A stretch of 64,000 nucleotides of DNA from Desulfohalovibrio reitneri (GTDB lineage: Bacteria; Desulfobacterota; Desulfovibrionia; Desulfovibrionales; Desulfovibrionaceae), in NCBI RefSeq assembly GCF_000711295.1, contig NZ_JOMJ01000003.1:1623501-1687500 (forward strand), given 5' to 3'. Of the stretch, positions 8,616 through 16,610 are shown piece after piece. Under the pieces are notes generated by a model, which worked only from the letters and a program-made list of their open reading frames with translations, did no database searches and had not been told where the DNA came from. Each line of letters begins with the position of its first letter. Position 1 is the stretch's first letter. The position numbers and the translations under genes are program-made.

Positions 8616-9059
8616 ATGTTCCATCGCCGCCTCCCGTTCCCGTTCTCGCGGTTTGCCCTCCTGGCGGCCGTCCCGCTGCTTCTCCTGGCGTCCGCGCCCG
8701 ACCCGGCGGGGGCTGAAGATGCCCAGAGCATGAAAGAACGCATCCAGGAGCAACGGCGGGAACGGCTGGAATCCATGCGCCGCATGCGCCAAGAGGGACC
8801 CGGCGCGGCGGAGCCGGACGAACGGCTCCGCCAGCGGTTCGAGGAGGACCGCAAGGCCATCCTTCGGGACATGGAGCGGGCGCGCACCGAACGGCGGGAC
8901 GACATGGAGCGGAAACGCATGGGCATCTTCCGCCAGAAGGAGGAGGAACGCAAAGTCCGCATGCGCCAGCTTGAGGAGCGGCTGGAGGAACGGCTGGAGG
9001 AAATGCAGGCCGGGGAAAGCCGAAAGAAGCGGGACACCGGGGACGGACAAGCCGATTGA
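8616..9059 (+). CDS. Secreted E/R-rich helical protein 2
   Basis: This 147-residue protein has a signal peptide (MFHRRLPFPFSRFALLAAVP..., cleavage after AGA, residue 33), then a mature part dominated by Glu, Arg and Met with heptad-like spacing (EQRRERLESMRRMRQ, RLEERLEERLEEMQAG). It is similar in design to its two neighbours, most clearly in the RLEEM/RLESM blocks, and looks like a diverged tandem duplicate. AAAGGAG is upstream of the chosen ATG; the longer in-frame ORF start lacks one. The intergenic space before it (134 nt) is enough for its own promoter, and a terminator follows, so it may be expressed separately. The function is unknown. Confidence 0.75.
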   Translation: MFHRRLPFPFSRFALLAAVPLLLLASAPDPAGAEDAQSMKERIQEQRRERLESMRRMRQEGPGAAEPDERLRQRFEEDRKAILRDMERARTERRDDMERKRMGIFRQKEEERKVRMRQLEERLEERLEEMQAGESRKKRDTGDGQAD

Positions 9060-9093
9060 ACGGCTGACGCCCTTCCCCGCCGACCGGGAAAAC

Positions 9094-9128
9094 GCCGCCC
9101 AGGCCATTCGCCGAGGGCGGCTTTTTTT
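9094..9128 (+). terminator. Rho-independent terminator after E/R protein 2
   Basis: GCCGCCC (9094-9100) pairs with GGGCGGC (9115-9121) and is followed directly by seven T residues. It lies 35 nt after the stop codon of the second secreted helical protein. Confidence 0.85.
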
Positions 9129-9209
9129 GTACCCGCCAGCCGCACGCTCCCGCAAATCCGTTGCGGGCGGGGTGAGCCCGGCGTATTCCCTGTACATGGA
9201 GGAATCCCC

Positions 9210-9572
9210 ATGCGCTGGTCATCCCGATTCATCACCCTGGCCCTGGCCGCGCTGCTCGGCGCGTGGCTGATTCCGTCAGCCCCGCTGCATGCCGAGGCGG
9301 ACGGCCAGCGGCTTGAGGAAACGGACCGCCGGGAAGAGTGGCGGGAGGAGGAGGATCGCGACGAGATCGACCGGCTGCGCGAGCGGGAATGGGAACGCGA
9401 GCGGCTGGAGCGGCTGGAGGAAATGCGGGAACAGCGCCAGCGACGGCTGGAAGAAATGCGGCGCAAGCAGGAGCGGGAGCATAGCCAGTGGAAGGAGAAG
9501 CTGGAGCGAGAGCGGCGGGAGAACGAGCGGGAACAGATCTTCAAGGAGAAACGCCGCCAGGGCCATCCCTGA
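9210..9572 (+). CDS. Secreted E/R-rich helical protein 3
   Basis: This 120-residue protein has a signal peptide ending at LHA (residue 28), and from residue 35 on it is nearly all Glu, Arg, Lys and Gln (REREWERERLERLEEM). The composition predicts one long charged helix. It is the third and shortest member of the tandem set and shares the RLEEMR repeat unit with the others. GGAGG precedes the ATG by about 6 nt. A terminator separates it from gene 2 and another follows it, so the gene appears to be its own transcription unit. No enzyme or binding motif is visible. Confidence 0.75.
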   Translation: MRWSSRFITLALAALLGAWLIPSAPLHAEADGQRLEETDRREEWREEEDRDEIDRLREREWERERLERLEEMREQRQRRLEEMRRKQEREHSQWKEKLERERRENEREQIFKEKRRQGHP

Positions 9573-9597
9573 CGCGCTTTCAGCCCGGCCTGAAGCA

Positions 9598-9641
9598 AAC
9601 GGGCCGCCCGGCATTGTCGCCGAGGGCGGCCCGTTGTTTTC
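9598..9641. terminator. Bidirectional terminator hairpin between convergent genes
   Basis: AACGGGCCGCCC (9598-9609) pairs perfectly with GGGCGGCCCGTT (9624-9635). GTTTTC follows on the plus strand. It lies between the third secreted helical protein and the CMD-family gene, which run towards each other. Confidence 0.75.
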
Positions 9642-9655
9642 GGGATGGTTCGTGC

Positions 9656-9970
9656 CTAGTCCAGCTCCTTGTGTGCCCAGTTCAGGGCCGCGGCCACGTT
9701 GGGGAAGCCGATGGTGGAGGTCACGGCCAGCAGGGCGTGCTGGATTTCCGCCTCCTCCGCCCCGGCGGCCAGGGCGCGGCGCACGTGGGAGCGCACCGAG
9801 CCTTCGGAGCGGTCGGCCGCGGCCGCTCCGAGCTGGATGAGCAGCACGGTCTTTTCGTCCAGGGGGCCTGACTCCTGGGCGGTCTTGCCCAGGTTCTGCA
9901 CGGCGCGCATGAATTCGGGAAAACGTTCGTTGAGTTTGCGGTAATGTTCCGGTGGTCCGTCTTTACCCAT
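9656..9970 (-). CDS. Carboxymuconolactone decarboxylase (AhpD-like) family protein without redox Cys
   Basis: This 104-residue all-helical protein has the family core SHVRRALAAGAEEAEIQHALL followed by TIGFPNVAAALNWA, matching the CMD/AhpD fold. In peroxidase-type members the motif is CxxCH; here the corresponding residues read SVRSH, so both Cys are Ser and thiol peroxidase activity is unlikely. Related Ser-containing CMD proteins occur elsewhere, so this may be a normal subfamily rather than decay. AAGGAGG lies 6 nt before the ATG. It is transcribed divergently from the thioesterase gene and is monocistronic. Substrate unknown. Confidence 0.75.
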   Translation of the reverse strand: MGKDGPPEHYRKLNERFPEFMRAVQNLGKTAQESGPLDEKTVLLIQLGAAAADRSEGSVRSHVRRALAAGAEEAEIQHALLAVTSTIGFPNVAAALNWAHKELD

Positions 9971-10106
9971 GGTTCGCCTCCTTGTCTGCGGATTTTCCAC
10001 GATTGGGCCACCATACCAGCTTGCGTGAAAACACAGAAGTCCCCCGCCGCAAAGTCGTATGGACCGTGAAGGCTGTTGCGGGTAGCCTGGGGGCGGAGGT
10101 TTACCA

Positions 10107-10592
10107 ATGGACGAAAGACAAGGACGGCCGGTGGGCGAGTCGCGCTTCGTGCTGACCCGCATGATGGAGCCCCAGGACACCAACCCATTCGGCAGCGTGC
10201 ACGGTGGGGTCATCATGAAGAACATCGACGTGGCCGCGGCCGTGGCCGCCATGCGCCACTGCCGCTGCAACACGGTCACGGTCTCCATCGACCGCCTCGA
10301 CTTCCACCTGCCGGTCAAGGTGGGCGACCTGGTCTTCTTCAAGTCCAGCGTCAACGGCGTGGGCCGCACCTCCCTGGAAGTGGGCGTGCGGGTGGAGGTG
10401 GAGAACCTCTACACCGGCAAGATCAGCCACGTGGCCTCGGCCTACCTGACCTTCGTCTCCATGGGCCCGGACAACCACCCCACCGAAACCCCCCGCCTCA
10501 TCCCCGAAACCCAGGACGACCAGCGCCGCATGGAAGAGGCCGAGGAGAGGCGGCAGGCGCGGGCCAGAGCCAAGGCCGAAGCCGGGGGATAG
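10107..10592 (+). CDS. Acyl-CoA thioesterase, hotdog fold (YciA/Acot7-like)
   Basis: This 161-residue protein has the single hotdog domain of the YciA/Acot7 family: NPFGSVHGGVIMKNID near residue 26 carries the conserved Asn and the HGG turn into the central helix, and VSIDRLDFHLPVKVGDLVFF forms the dimer strand. Such enzymes hydrolyse acyl-CoA in the cytoplasm. The last 30 residues are a charged tail (EEAEERRQARARAKAEA) unlike the compact domain. GGAGG lies 7 nt upstream. It stands alone, divergent from the CMD-family gene and convergent with dapF across a terminator. Chain-length preference cannot be read from sequence. Confidence 0.85.
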   Translation: MDERQGRPVGESRFVLTRMMEPQDTNPFGSVHGGVIMKNIDVAAAVAAMRHCRCNTVTVSIDRLDFHLPVKVGDLVFFKSSVNGVGRTSLEVGVRVEVENLYTGKISHVASAYLTFVSMGPDNHPTETPRLIPETQDDQRRMEEAEERRQARARAKAEAGG

Positions 10593-10628
10593 CGCCCTTC
10601 GCTCCGTTCCCCCGCCCCTTGCAGGAAA

Positions 10629-10668
10629 AACGCCCCGCGCGGCAAACGCCGTGCGGGGCTTTCGTTTG
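10629..10668. terminator. Terminator between the thioesterase gene and dapF
   Basis: GCCCCGC (10632-10638) pairs with GCGGGGC (10653-10659), followed by TTTCGTTT on the plus strand and flanked by AAAAA on the other side. It serves the thioesterase gene and may also act on dapF, which ends 21 nt further on from the opposite direction. Confidence 0.75.
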
Positions 10669-10689
10669 CGGCGTATCGCCTTGGGGGAT

Positions 10690-11541
10690 CTACACCAGCC
10701 CCACGCTCTCCAGGTTCGCCCGACCCACGAAAGTCATTTCCGCGCCGCCAGTGAGGTAGACGTCGCCGCCGGAGAGGGTGATGACCAGGCGTTCGCCGCC
10801 GGAGGTGGTGACTTCCACTTCCTCGCCGGTCAGCCCCAGCTCGTGGACCACGGCCGCGGCGGCGCAGGCCCCGGTGCCGCAGGCGAAGGTCTCCGCCTCC
10901 ACCCCGCGCTCGTACGTCCGCAGGTACATGGTCCGATCGTCCGCCACCTGGGCGAAGTTGACGTTGGCCCCGGCCGGAGCGAACTCCTGGTGAAAACGAA
11001 TCTCCCGGCCCAGCCGGTCCACGTCCATGGCCGTCACGTCGTCCGAGACCACCACGGCGTGCGGCACGCCCGTGTTCACGAAGTGCACCGGCAAATCCAG
11101 CCCCGCGATGCCCAGGTCCGCGTCCAGCTTCATGTCCCGGGGCGGGGTCAGCTTGACCGAGACCCGGCCCGTGTCCGGATAGACCTGGGCGTGCACCACC
11201 CCGGCGTCCGTGCCGATGGCGCAGCCCTCCGGGGCCAGCCCCAGCTCGTAGGCCAGGCGCGCGGCGCAGCGGCTGCCGTTGCCACACATCTCCGCGCGGG
11301 AGCCGTCGGAGTTGTAGAAATGCCAGACGAAATCCACGTCCTCGCGGTCCCCCGGGCCTTCCAGGAAAAACAGGCCGTCCGCCCCCACGCCGAAGGCCCG
11401 GCGGCACAGCTTTTTGGCCCAGTCGGCCATGTCCGCCTCGGCCACGCGGGCGGTGCGGTTGTCGATGACCACGAAGTCGTTGCCGCTGCCCTGCATCTTG
11501 AAGAATTCCACCGAGGGATCGATATTCAGGCTCATCTTCAC
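10690..11541 (-). CDS. dapF: Diaminopimelate epimerase
   Basis: The 283-residue enzyme interconverts LL- and meso-diaminopimelate for lysine and peptidoglycan synthesis in the cytoplasm. Both catalytic cysteines are in their expected motifs: EMCGNGSRC (Cys 86) and ACGTGAC (Cys 221), with FFKMQGSGNDFVVID near the N-terminus. The start chosen is a GTG with GGAG 7 nt upstream; an ATG two codons later (11535) is possible. An even longer ORF upstream is not supported. The gene is monocistronic, divergent from the membrane-anchored unknown gene. Confidence 0.94.
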   Translation of the reverse strand: MKMSLNIDPSVEFFKMQGSGNDFVVIDNRTARVAEADMADWAKKLCRRAFGVGADGLFFLEGPGDREDVDFVWHFYNSDGSRAEMCGNGSRCAARLAYELGLAPEGCAIGTDAGVVHAQVYPDTGRVSVKLTPPRDMKLDADLGIAGLDLPVHFVNTGVPHAVVVSDDVTAMDVDRLGREIRFHQEFAPAGANVNFAQVADDRTMYLRTYERGVEAETFACGTGACAAAAVVHELGLTGEEVEVTTSGGERLVITLSGGDVYLTGGAEMTFVGRANLESVGLV

Positions 11542-11657
11542 GATATCGCTCCAAAAGGATTGATCCATCCCGTCCGCCACATACCAGAGCCCCCGGGCGA
11601 GGTCGAGAGTTGCCCCCTCGGCCGAGCGGGCGTACAACCCTCTCCGGAGGCATACCC

Positions 11658-12548
11658 GTGCGCAAATTGACCATCGCCCTCGCAATCCTACCCCTGCTCG
11701 CTTTCGCCATCTACCTGGGCGCGGGCTGGATGATGCAGAACCAGGCCGAAAAGGCCGTGGCCAGCTTCAACCAGACCTACCCCGCCCTGGCCAAGGTGGA
11801 ATACGACAGCCTGGACGCCTCGCCCTTCTCCCGCTCCGTCACCCTGCACGGCGTGGACCTGAAGATTCCCGGCAACGCCATGCGGACCACGGCCTTCGTG
11901 GAAACCGCCGTCATCACCCTCTCCCCTCCCGACCGCATCGCGGTGGACTGCACCGGCGTGCGGCCCAACATGCCCGCCTGGATGGAGCACCGCTTCCGGC
12001 AGATGGAGTACGACCCCGCCTTCATCCGCATGCAACTCAACCTGGAAGCCGCCTACGACCCCGAGGAAGGACGGCTGGACCTGGATGCCGCCCGGCTGGA
12101 AGCGCCCGGCATGGGCCTGCTGGAACTAGGCGCCAAACTGCGCGAACTGCCCGCCGGAGGCCTGCAGGGCGGACAATTGGCCGCCCAGGCCGCCTTCACC
12201 CAGATCGCCCAGGCGGAAATCGCCTACACCGACCACGGCCTGACTCAAAAACGCCTGGCACTGGCAGCCAAGGAAAACAACCTCGACCCCGCTGTCTACA
12301 CCGACCGCCTGGCGGACATCGCTTCCCAAAGCCTGCTGGAGATGGCCCAGAGCCAACAAGGGCGCCAAATCGCCCAGGCCACGGGCGAAGCCCTCTCCGC
12401 CTTCCTCCGCGACCCGGGCACCCTGCGCCTCGGCCTCGACCCCGACCAGCCCACCCCCCTCATGGAACTGGCCCTCTTCCCGCCAGCCCAGATTGCCCGC
12501 CACCTCAACCTTTCGCTGCACGTCAATCAGAAACGGTATCTGCCGTAG
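11658..12548 (+). CDS. Membrane-anchored periplasmic protein of unknown function
   Basis: The 296-residue product begins with a hydrophobic segment (VRKLTIALAILPLLAFAIYLGAG) that should act as an uncleaved membrane anchor. A periplasmic region follows with alternating strands (YDSLDASPFSRSVTLHGVDLKI) that recalls AsmA/DUF945-type beta-rich proteins, then a helical second half. No catalytic motif is recognised. The GTG start is chosen because GGAGG lies 7 nt upstream; the ORF upstream of it overlaps the dapF promoter region. The C-terminal part (LALFPPAQIARHLNLSLHVNQKR) is conserved-looking but unassigned. It is followed by repeat copy B. Confidence 0.65.
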   Translation: MRKLTIALAILPLLAFAIYLGAGWMMQNQAEKAVASFNQTYPALAKVEYDSLDASPFSRSVTLHGVDLKIPGNAMRTTAFVETAVITLSPPDRIAVDCTGVRPNMPAWMEHRFRQMEYDPAFIRMQLNLEAAYDPEEGRLDLDAARLEAPGMGLLELGAKLRELPAGGLQGGQLAAQAAFTQIAQAEIAYTDHGLTQKRLALAAKENNLDPAVYTDRLADIASQSLLEMAQSQQGRQIAQATGEALSAFLRDPGTLRLGLDPDQPTPLMELALFPPAQIARHLNLSLHVNQKRYLP

Positions 12549-12559
12549 AAGGAAGAATT

Positions 12560-12895
12560 CGGAAGAGTGAGGATTTCGCCTTCGGCGACCAGGGCCTGCT
12601 CGGCCCTGGACCCGAGGCAAACTACCTTTGCATGTGTATTCGCGGGATGGAGCACCGTGGAATCGCGGGCAGGGAGCACCCCGGCGCATGAGCGATTGCG
12701 GGGCGCGGCTCCCCGGTAAACCCAGCCCCGGCCGTCAAGCTACACATGCGTTGGATGCGGAATTCGGCTGTGAATGTCCGGCTGCCACATGGCTGTTCCA
12801 CGCTCCCGAGCGAAGCGAGCGGTAAGCGAATTTGGGGGAAGAGGATGGTGGGGCTTCTCCTTCATCCCCAATGCCCTGAACCACCACCTCAACCG
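12560..12895 (+). repeat. Interspersed intergenic repeat, copy B
   Basis: This copy has the head GATTTCGCC, TTCGGCGA, the CCAGGGCC/GGCCCTGG hairpin, then CTACCTTTGCATGTGTAT and TCGCGGGATGG. Its middle section GGAGCACCCCGGCGCATGAG is shared closely with copy C. The tail has CTCCCGAGCGAAGCGAGCGG, but the long terminal hairpin seen in the other copies is decayed here, leaving GGGGGAAGAGG and ATCCCCAATGCC. Beyond the hairpin it still shares TGAACCACCACC with copy C. It fills the 480-nt gap before the sulfotransferase; the remaining 12896-13028 shows nothing further. Confidence 0.7.
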
Positions 12896-13028
12896 GCCAC
12901 TCGCCATCCCCTCGCTCCCACCGCCCACTTCCATCTTTTTGACGGCCGCGCTGGAATGGTCGTATGTTTCCGGTGCCCGGTTTCCGGTGGTTTCTGGTGG
13001 ATAAACGTTCAGGCGGGGGATTCCCGGT

Positions 13029-14081
13029 ATGGTTCGATTCGTGATTTTCGCCGAGCCCCGTTCGGGGACCACTTTTCTCAACGCCTCGCTGAACGCCCAC
13101 CCGGACATCCGCGCGTTCGGCGAAATAATGCCGGACCACACCGAACCGCACCATTTCCACCACTATTGGCTGAAACAGATCGAGCGGGATCCTTCGGTCA
13201 TTTCCCTGGAACACCTGCCCCAGGTGTTCCGAAGGTACCTGCGCTACCTGGCTTCCCGCAGGCGGAGGAAGGCGGTGGGCGTGGACGTGAAGTACTATCA
13301 GCTGGAATGGAAGAACGATTTCCTGCCCGTTTACAAGGCGGAAAACTTCCGGGTGGTGCACGTGGTGCGTCGGAACCTTCTGCGCCGCCACGTGTCCTGG
13401 TTGCTGCACCAGCCTGAAATCCGCAAGGCGCTCAAGCGGCCCATGCACGCCACGGAGACCATCAACCGCGTGCTGCTGCCGCTGCCAAACCCCAACGAAC
13501 TGCCGCAACTCCTCAACGAGGCCCGCGCCCGCATCGACCACTACCAGCGCATCTTCGAGGACAACTTCCCCTGTCTGACGGTGGACTACGAGGCCATGAT
13601 CGATCCGGAGACCAACTACCTGACGGCCGAATGCCAACAGCGGTTGTTCGGTTTTCTGGAGGTTCCCCCGCTGCGGGAGGTCCCGGTCAACCCCATGCGC
13701 AAGATCAACCCCGCCCAGCTGCGGTACAGCCTGAGCAACTACGACGAGGTGGTCGCCGCCCTCAAGGACACGCCGTTTCGGGACCTGCTGGACGACCCCG
13801 GGCGCGACGTGGCCGAACTGCCCTTCCACCAGCACATGGGCAGAGGGCACAGGGCGGCGGAAAGCGACCTGCCCGCCGCCTTGCGCCACTACCTCCAGGC
13901 CGCTGAGCTCGCGCCTCGGGACCCGGAGCCGATCTTCCACACCGCCCTGGTCTACGCCGCCACCAACCGCCGGGACAAGGCCATGGACCTCCTCGAGAGG
14001 GTGCTGGACCTCTGCGGCGACGACCAGATGCGCGCCTTCTACGCCAAGGCGCGGGAGACCCTGGCCGGCGGCGCGGCCTAG
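13029..14081 (+). CDS. Sulfotransferase-family protein with C-terminal TPR-like tail
   Basis: The 350-residue protein starts with the PAPS 5'-phosphosulfate loop EPRSGTTFLNASLNAHP (residues 9-25). The second PAPS-binding strand is HVVRRNLLRRHVSWLL, with Arg/His where many members have RDPRD. Family members transfer sulfate to glycans, lipids or peptides. After about residue 270, LPAALRHYLQAAELAPRD and the following DPEPIFHTALVYAATN... have the spacing of tetratricopeptide repeats, suggesting protein binding. There is no signal peptide, so it acts in the cytoplasm. It is alone, with repeat B before it and a convergent SDR gene after it. The acceptor is unknown; it may act with the glycan island downstream. 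Confidence 0.75.
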   Translation: MVRFVIFAEPRSGTTFLNASLNAHPDIRAFGEIMPDHTEPHHFHHYWLKQIERDPSVISLEHLPQVFRRYLRYLASRRRRKAVGVDVKYYQLEWKNDFLPVYKAENFRVVHVVRRNLLRRHVSWLLHQPEIRKALKRPMHATETINRVLLPLPNPNELPQLLNEARARIDHYQRIFEDNFPCLTVDYEAMIDPETNYLTAECQQRLFGFLEVPPLREVPVNPMRKINPAQLRYSLSNYDEVVAALKDTPFRDLLDDPGRDVAELPFHQHMGRGHRAAESDLPAALRHYLQAAELAPRDPEPIFHTALVYAATNRRDKAMDLLERVLDLCGDDQMRAFYAKARETLAGGAA

Positions 14082-14103
14082 CCGGTCCCGCGCCTGGGCG
14101 GCG

Positions 14104-14817
14104 TCAGGCCAGCTTGCCGCCGCCGTCGATGACCAGCGTCTCCCCGGTTATCTGGGGATTGGACAGCAGCATCAGGATGGCCTGGGCCACGTCCTCCGGC
14201 TTACCGGGCCTGCCCGTGAGCAACTCCCCGGTCACGGTGCGCATGAGATGGCTGTACTGCTCCCGGTTCATGTTCTTCTCGTATAACTCCGTGTCGGTGA
14301 CGCCGGGGGAGACGCAGTTGACCCGCGTGGGGGCGTACTCAACGGCCAGGCTGCGGGCCAGCCCTTCCAGGGCCGCGTTGACCGAGGCCATCTGGGCCAC
14401 ACCGGACTGGGGCCGCTGGCTCCAGATGCCGGAACAGAGAACGATGGCCCCGCCCTGGCGCACGCAGGCCCACTTGGCCACGTGGTAGGCGCCCCAAAAC
14501 TTCACCTCGAAGTTGGCCCTGGCCTCGTCCGTGGGCAGGTCGCGCACCGGGCCCACCTTGAAGGCTCCGGCCGTGCAGACCAGCCCGTCCAGCTCTCCCG
14601 CACCGTCGAGCGCGGCCTTCACCGCCTCCTCGTCCGTCACGTCCACCGGCAGCGCACTCGCCTCGCCCGGCAGTTCGCCCGCCAGCGCCTCCAGCTTGTC
14701 CCTGGACCGGGCGCAAAGCAGAACCTCGGCCCCGACTTCCGACACCGCCCGAGCCACTGCCTTGCCGATACCGGAACTCGCGCCTACAACCAAAATCCGC
14801 TTGCCGTTCAATGTCAT
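14104..14817 (-). CDS. Atypical short-chain dehydrogenase/reductase (SDR)
   Basis: This 237-residue Rossmann protein has the NAD(P) motif VVGASSGIGKAVA (residues 9-21), DVTDEEAV, and the C-terminal signature RVNCVSPGVTDTEL. The usual catalytic Tyr-x3-Lys is missing: the helix that should carry it reads QMASVNAALEGLARSLA, with Met and Asn instead. The upstream catalytic Ser (CSGIWSQ) is present. This pattern occurs in an SDR subgroup whose activity is unclear. AAGGAG precedes the ATG by 7 nt. It is monocistronic, convergent with the sulfotransferase gene and divergent from the PAS kinase. Predicted to be cytoplasmic; substrate unknown. Confidence 0.8.
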   Translation of the reverse strand: MTLNGKRILVVGASSGIGKAVARAVSEVGAEVLLCARSRDKLEALAGELPGEASALPVDVTDEEAVKAALDGAGELDGLVCTAGAFKVGPVRDLPTDEARANFEVKFWGAYHVAKWACVRQGGAIVLCSGIWSQRPQSGVAQMASVNAALEGLARSLAVEYAPTRVNCVSPGVTDTELYEKNMNREQYSHLMRTVTGELLTGRPGKPEDVAQAILMLLSNPQITGETLVIDGGGKLA

Positions 14818-15019
14818 GCAAGTGCTCCTTTCCAATAAGGTTTTTCCACCACATTCCAGTATACAGAAATACGCCGCCATGCATAGCCGGGCGTCGGGTT
14901 GAATCCACGAGGGCGACCGCGACGGAAGCGGGGGCGCGCCGAATTGGGCGCGGCTGGATTTTTCCCGCCAAATCAAGGCGAAACTGGCGTCGGGAGGCGC
15001 GCGGTGCTAGATTGCGCGC

Positions 15020-16156
15020 ATGACGGACCCGGATTTCGAATCCCTCTCGCGCGAGGAACTGCTCCGCAGGGCGCGAATCCTGGCCTCCATGCTGGCGGAA
15101 TGCCAGGACCAGCACCGGGCCCTGGCCGACTCGTCAGTGGACGCCATGATCACCACGGACGCCAACGGCCTGGTTCTCTCCTGGAATCCGGCGGCGGAAC
15201 GGCTTTTCGGCTGGCAAGAAAACGAGGCGGTTGGCCGGGACGTGGAAATGATCATCCCGCAGCGGCTTCGCCAAGCCCATCACGAAGGCATGCGCCGCTT
15301 CATGAAGACCGGGCGTAAACGACTCATCGGCAACCGCACCGAGCTGGACGCCCTGAACCGCGAGGGCCGCGAGTTTCCCATCGAACTTTCCCTCTCCACC
15401 TGGACCTCGCGGGGAGAACGGTTCTTCGGGGCCATCATCCGCGACGTGACCATCCGCAAACGCCACGAGCGGCTGCGCGAGGACGTGCAGCGCATCGCCC
15501 GCCACGACCTCAAGTCACCCCTGGCCGGAGTCGGCGGATTGGCGCGGCTCCTCTCCCGCTCGGAGAACCTCTCGGACAAGGAACGGGAGTGGGCCCGGGA
15601 GATCACCAGGCTATCCGAGCGCATGCTCGGCTCCATCCAGCGCTCCATGGACTTCCTGCGCATGGAGGAAGGCACCTACGAGCTGAAGCCCGAGAACCTG
15701 GACCTGGCGGACATGCTGGACGGACTGCACCGGGAATTCCAGTCAACGGCCCAGGACTTCCAGGTCAACCTCGTCTACCGCGTCAATGACGAGGAGATTC
15801 CCCCTGACAATCTGCGGCAGACCGGTTTCCCCCACCGGGGCGAGGCCGACCTGCTGCACCGCATGCTGGAAAACCTGCTCAAGAACGCCATCGAGGCCAC
15901 CCCGGCCGGCGAAACCGTGACACTGGACCTGCGCCGCGAAACCGGCAAAACAGTCATCACCATCCACAACCCCGGAACCATCCCCCGTGAAATCCGCGAC
16001 CGCCTTTTCGAACCCTACGTCTCCCACGGCAAGAAAACCGGCACCGGCCTGGGAACAACATCCGCCCGCCTCATAGCCCGCATCCACGGCGGCGACATCA
16101 CCTTCACCTCCACCGAGGACCAAGGCACCACCCTGCGCGTGGAACTCCCAGGATAG
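15020..16156 (+). CDS. Soluble PAS-domain sensor histidine kinase
   Basis: The 378-residue protein has no membrane segment. Residues about 35-150 form a PAS domain (DAMITTDANGLVLSWNPAAERLFGW, abridged), with the usual PAC end IIRDVTIRKRHE. The HisKA box is RIARHDLKSPLAG (phospho-His 162), followed by a GHKL ATPase with LLKNAIEATPAG and GTGLGTTSARLIARIHGG. The first ATP-lid motif reads HNPGTIP rather than DNGPG, a variant seen in other PAS kinases. The start lacks a strong ribosome site. No response regulator is nearby, and repeat C begins about 35 nt after the stop. A redox or energy signal is typical for this class; the ligand here is unknown. Confidence 0.83.
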   Translation: MTDPDFESLSREELLRRARILASMLAECQDQHRALADSSVDAMITTDANGLVLSWNPAAERLFGWQENEAVGRDVEMIIPQRLRQAHHEGMRRFMKTGRKRLIGNRTELDALNREGREFPIELSLSTWTSRGERFFGAIIRDVTIRKRHERLREDVQRIARHDLKSPLAGVGGLARLLSRSENLSDKEREWAREITRLSERMLGSIQRSMDFLRMEEGTYELKPENLDLADMLDGLHREFQSTAQDFQVNLVYRVNDEEIPPDNLRQTGFPHRGEADLLHRMLENLLKNAIEATPAGETVTLDLRRETGKTVITIHNPGTIPREIRDRLFEPYVSHGKKTGTGLGTTSARLIARIHGGDITFTSTEDQGTTLRVELPG

Positions 16157-16189
16157 ATTGGCCGGGAATGGGATAGATTGGCTGGGGTG

Positions 16190-16560
16190 GTGGTTCAAGG
16201 CATTGGGGGAGGAAGGAAACCACTTTTGAAAAAGTGGTTTCCTTCCTCCCCCAAACTCCCTCCATCTTTCCACAAAACTCTTTACCGCTCGCTTCGCTCG
16301 GGGGCGTGGTACGGGTGTAGCGTTGCCGGGGAGCACAGCCCAACTCCGCGTCGAACGCATCTGAAGCCAGACGGCCGGATTTTGATTTTACGGGGTAGAC
16401 GCGCTCCGCAATCACTCATGCGCCGGGGTGCTCCCGCGTGTCTCCCCACCCCACGCCATCCCGCGAATACACATGCAAAGGTAGTTTGCCGCAGGGTCCA
16501 GGGGGCGCGCAGCCCCTTGGTCGCCCGCAGGGCGAAATCTTCCCTTCTTCCCTCGTCCTC
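16190..16560 (-). repeat. Interspersed intergenic repeat, copy C (inverted)
   Basis: Read on the minus strand it has the same order as copies A, B and D: GATTTCGCC head, GTGTATTCGCGGGATGGC, the GGAGCACCCCGGCGCATGAG block shared with B, a GATGCGTTCGACGCGGAGTT section, CCACGCCCCCGAGCGAAGCG, and the terminal hairpin. The head hairpin is altered in sequence (CCAAGGGGC and GCGCCCCCTGG) but stays paired. It occupies most of the 454 nt between the PAS kinase and the CgeB-like glycosyltransferase; nothing else is seen there. Confidence 0.75.
16205..16252. terminator. Long perfect hairpin of repeat C
   Basis: Arms 16205-16227 and 16230-16252 pair perfectly over 23 bp with a GA centre. The arm sequence is identical to that of copy A although the whole element is inverted. 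It lies 48 nt after the PAS-kinase stop and probably ends that transcript. Confidence 0.6.
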
Positions 16561-16610
16561 TCTTCCCCAATTCATTGACTGTCTTGCCTTGAAGGCCGAT
16601 AACCGGGCGC

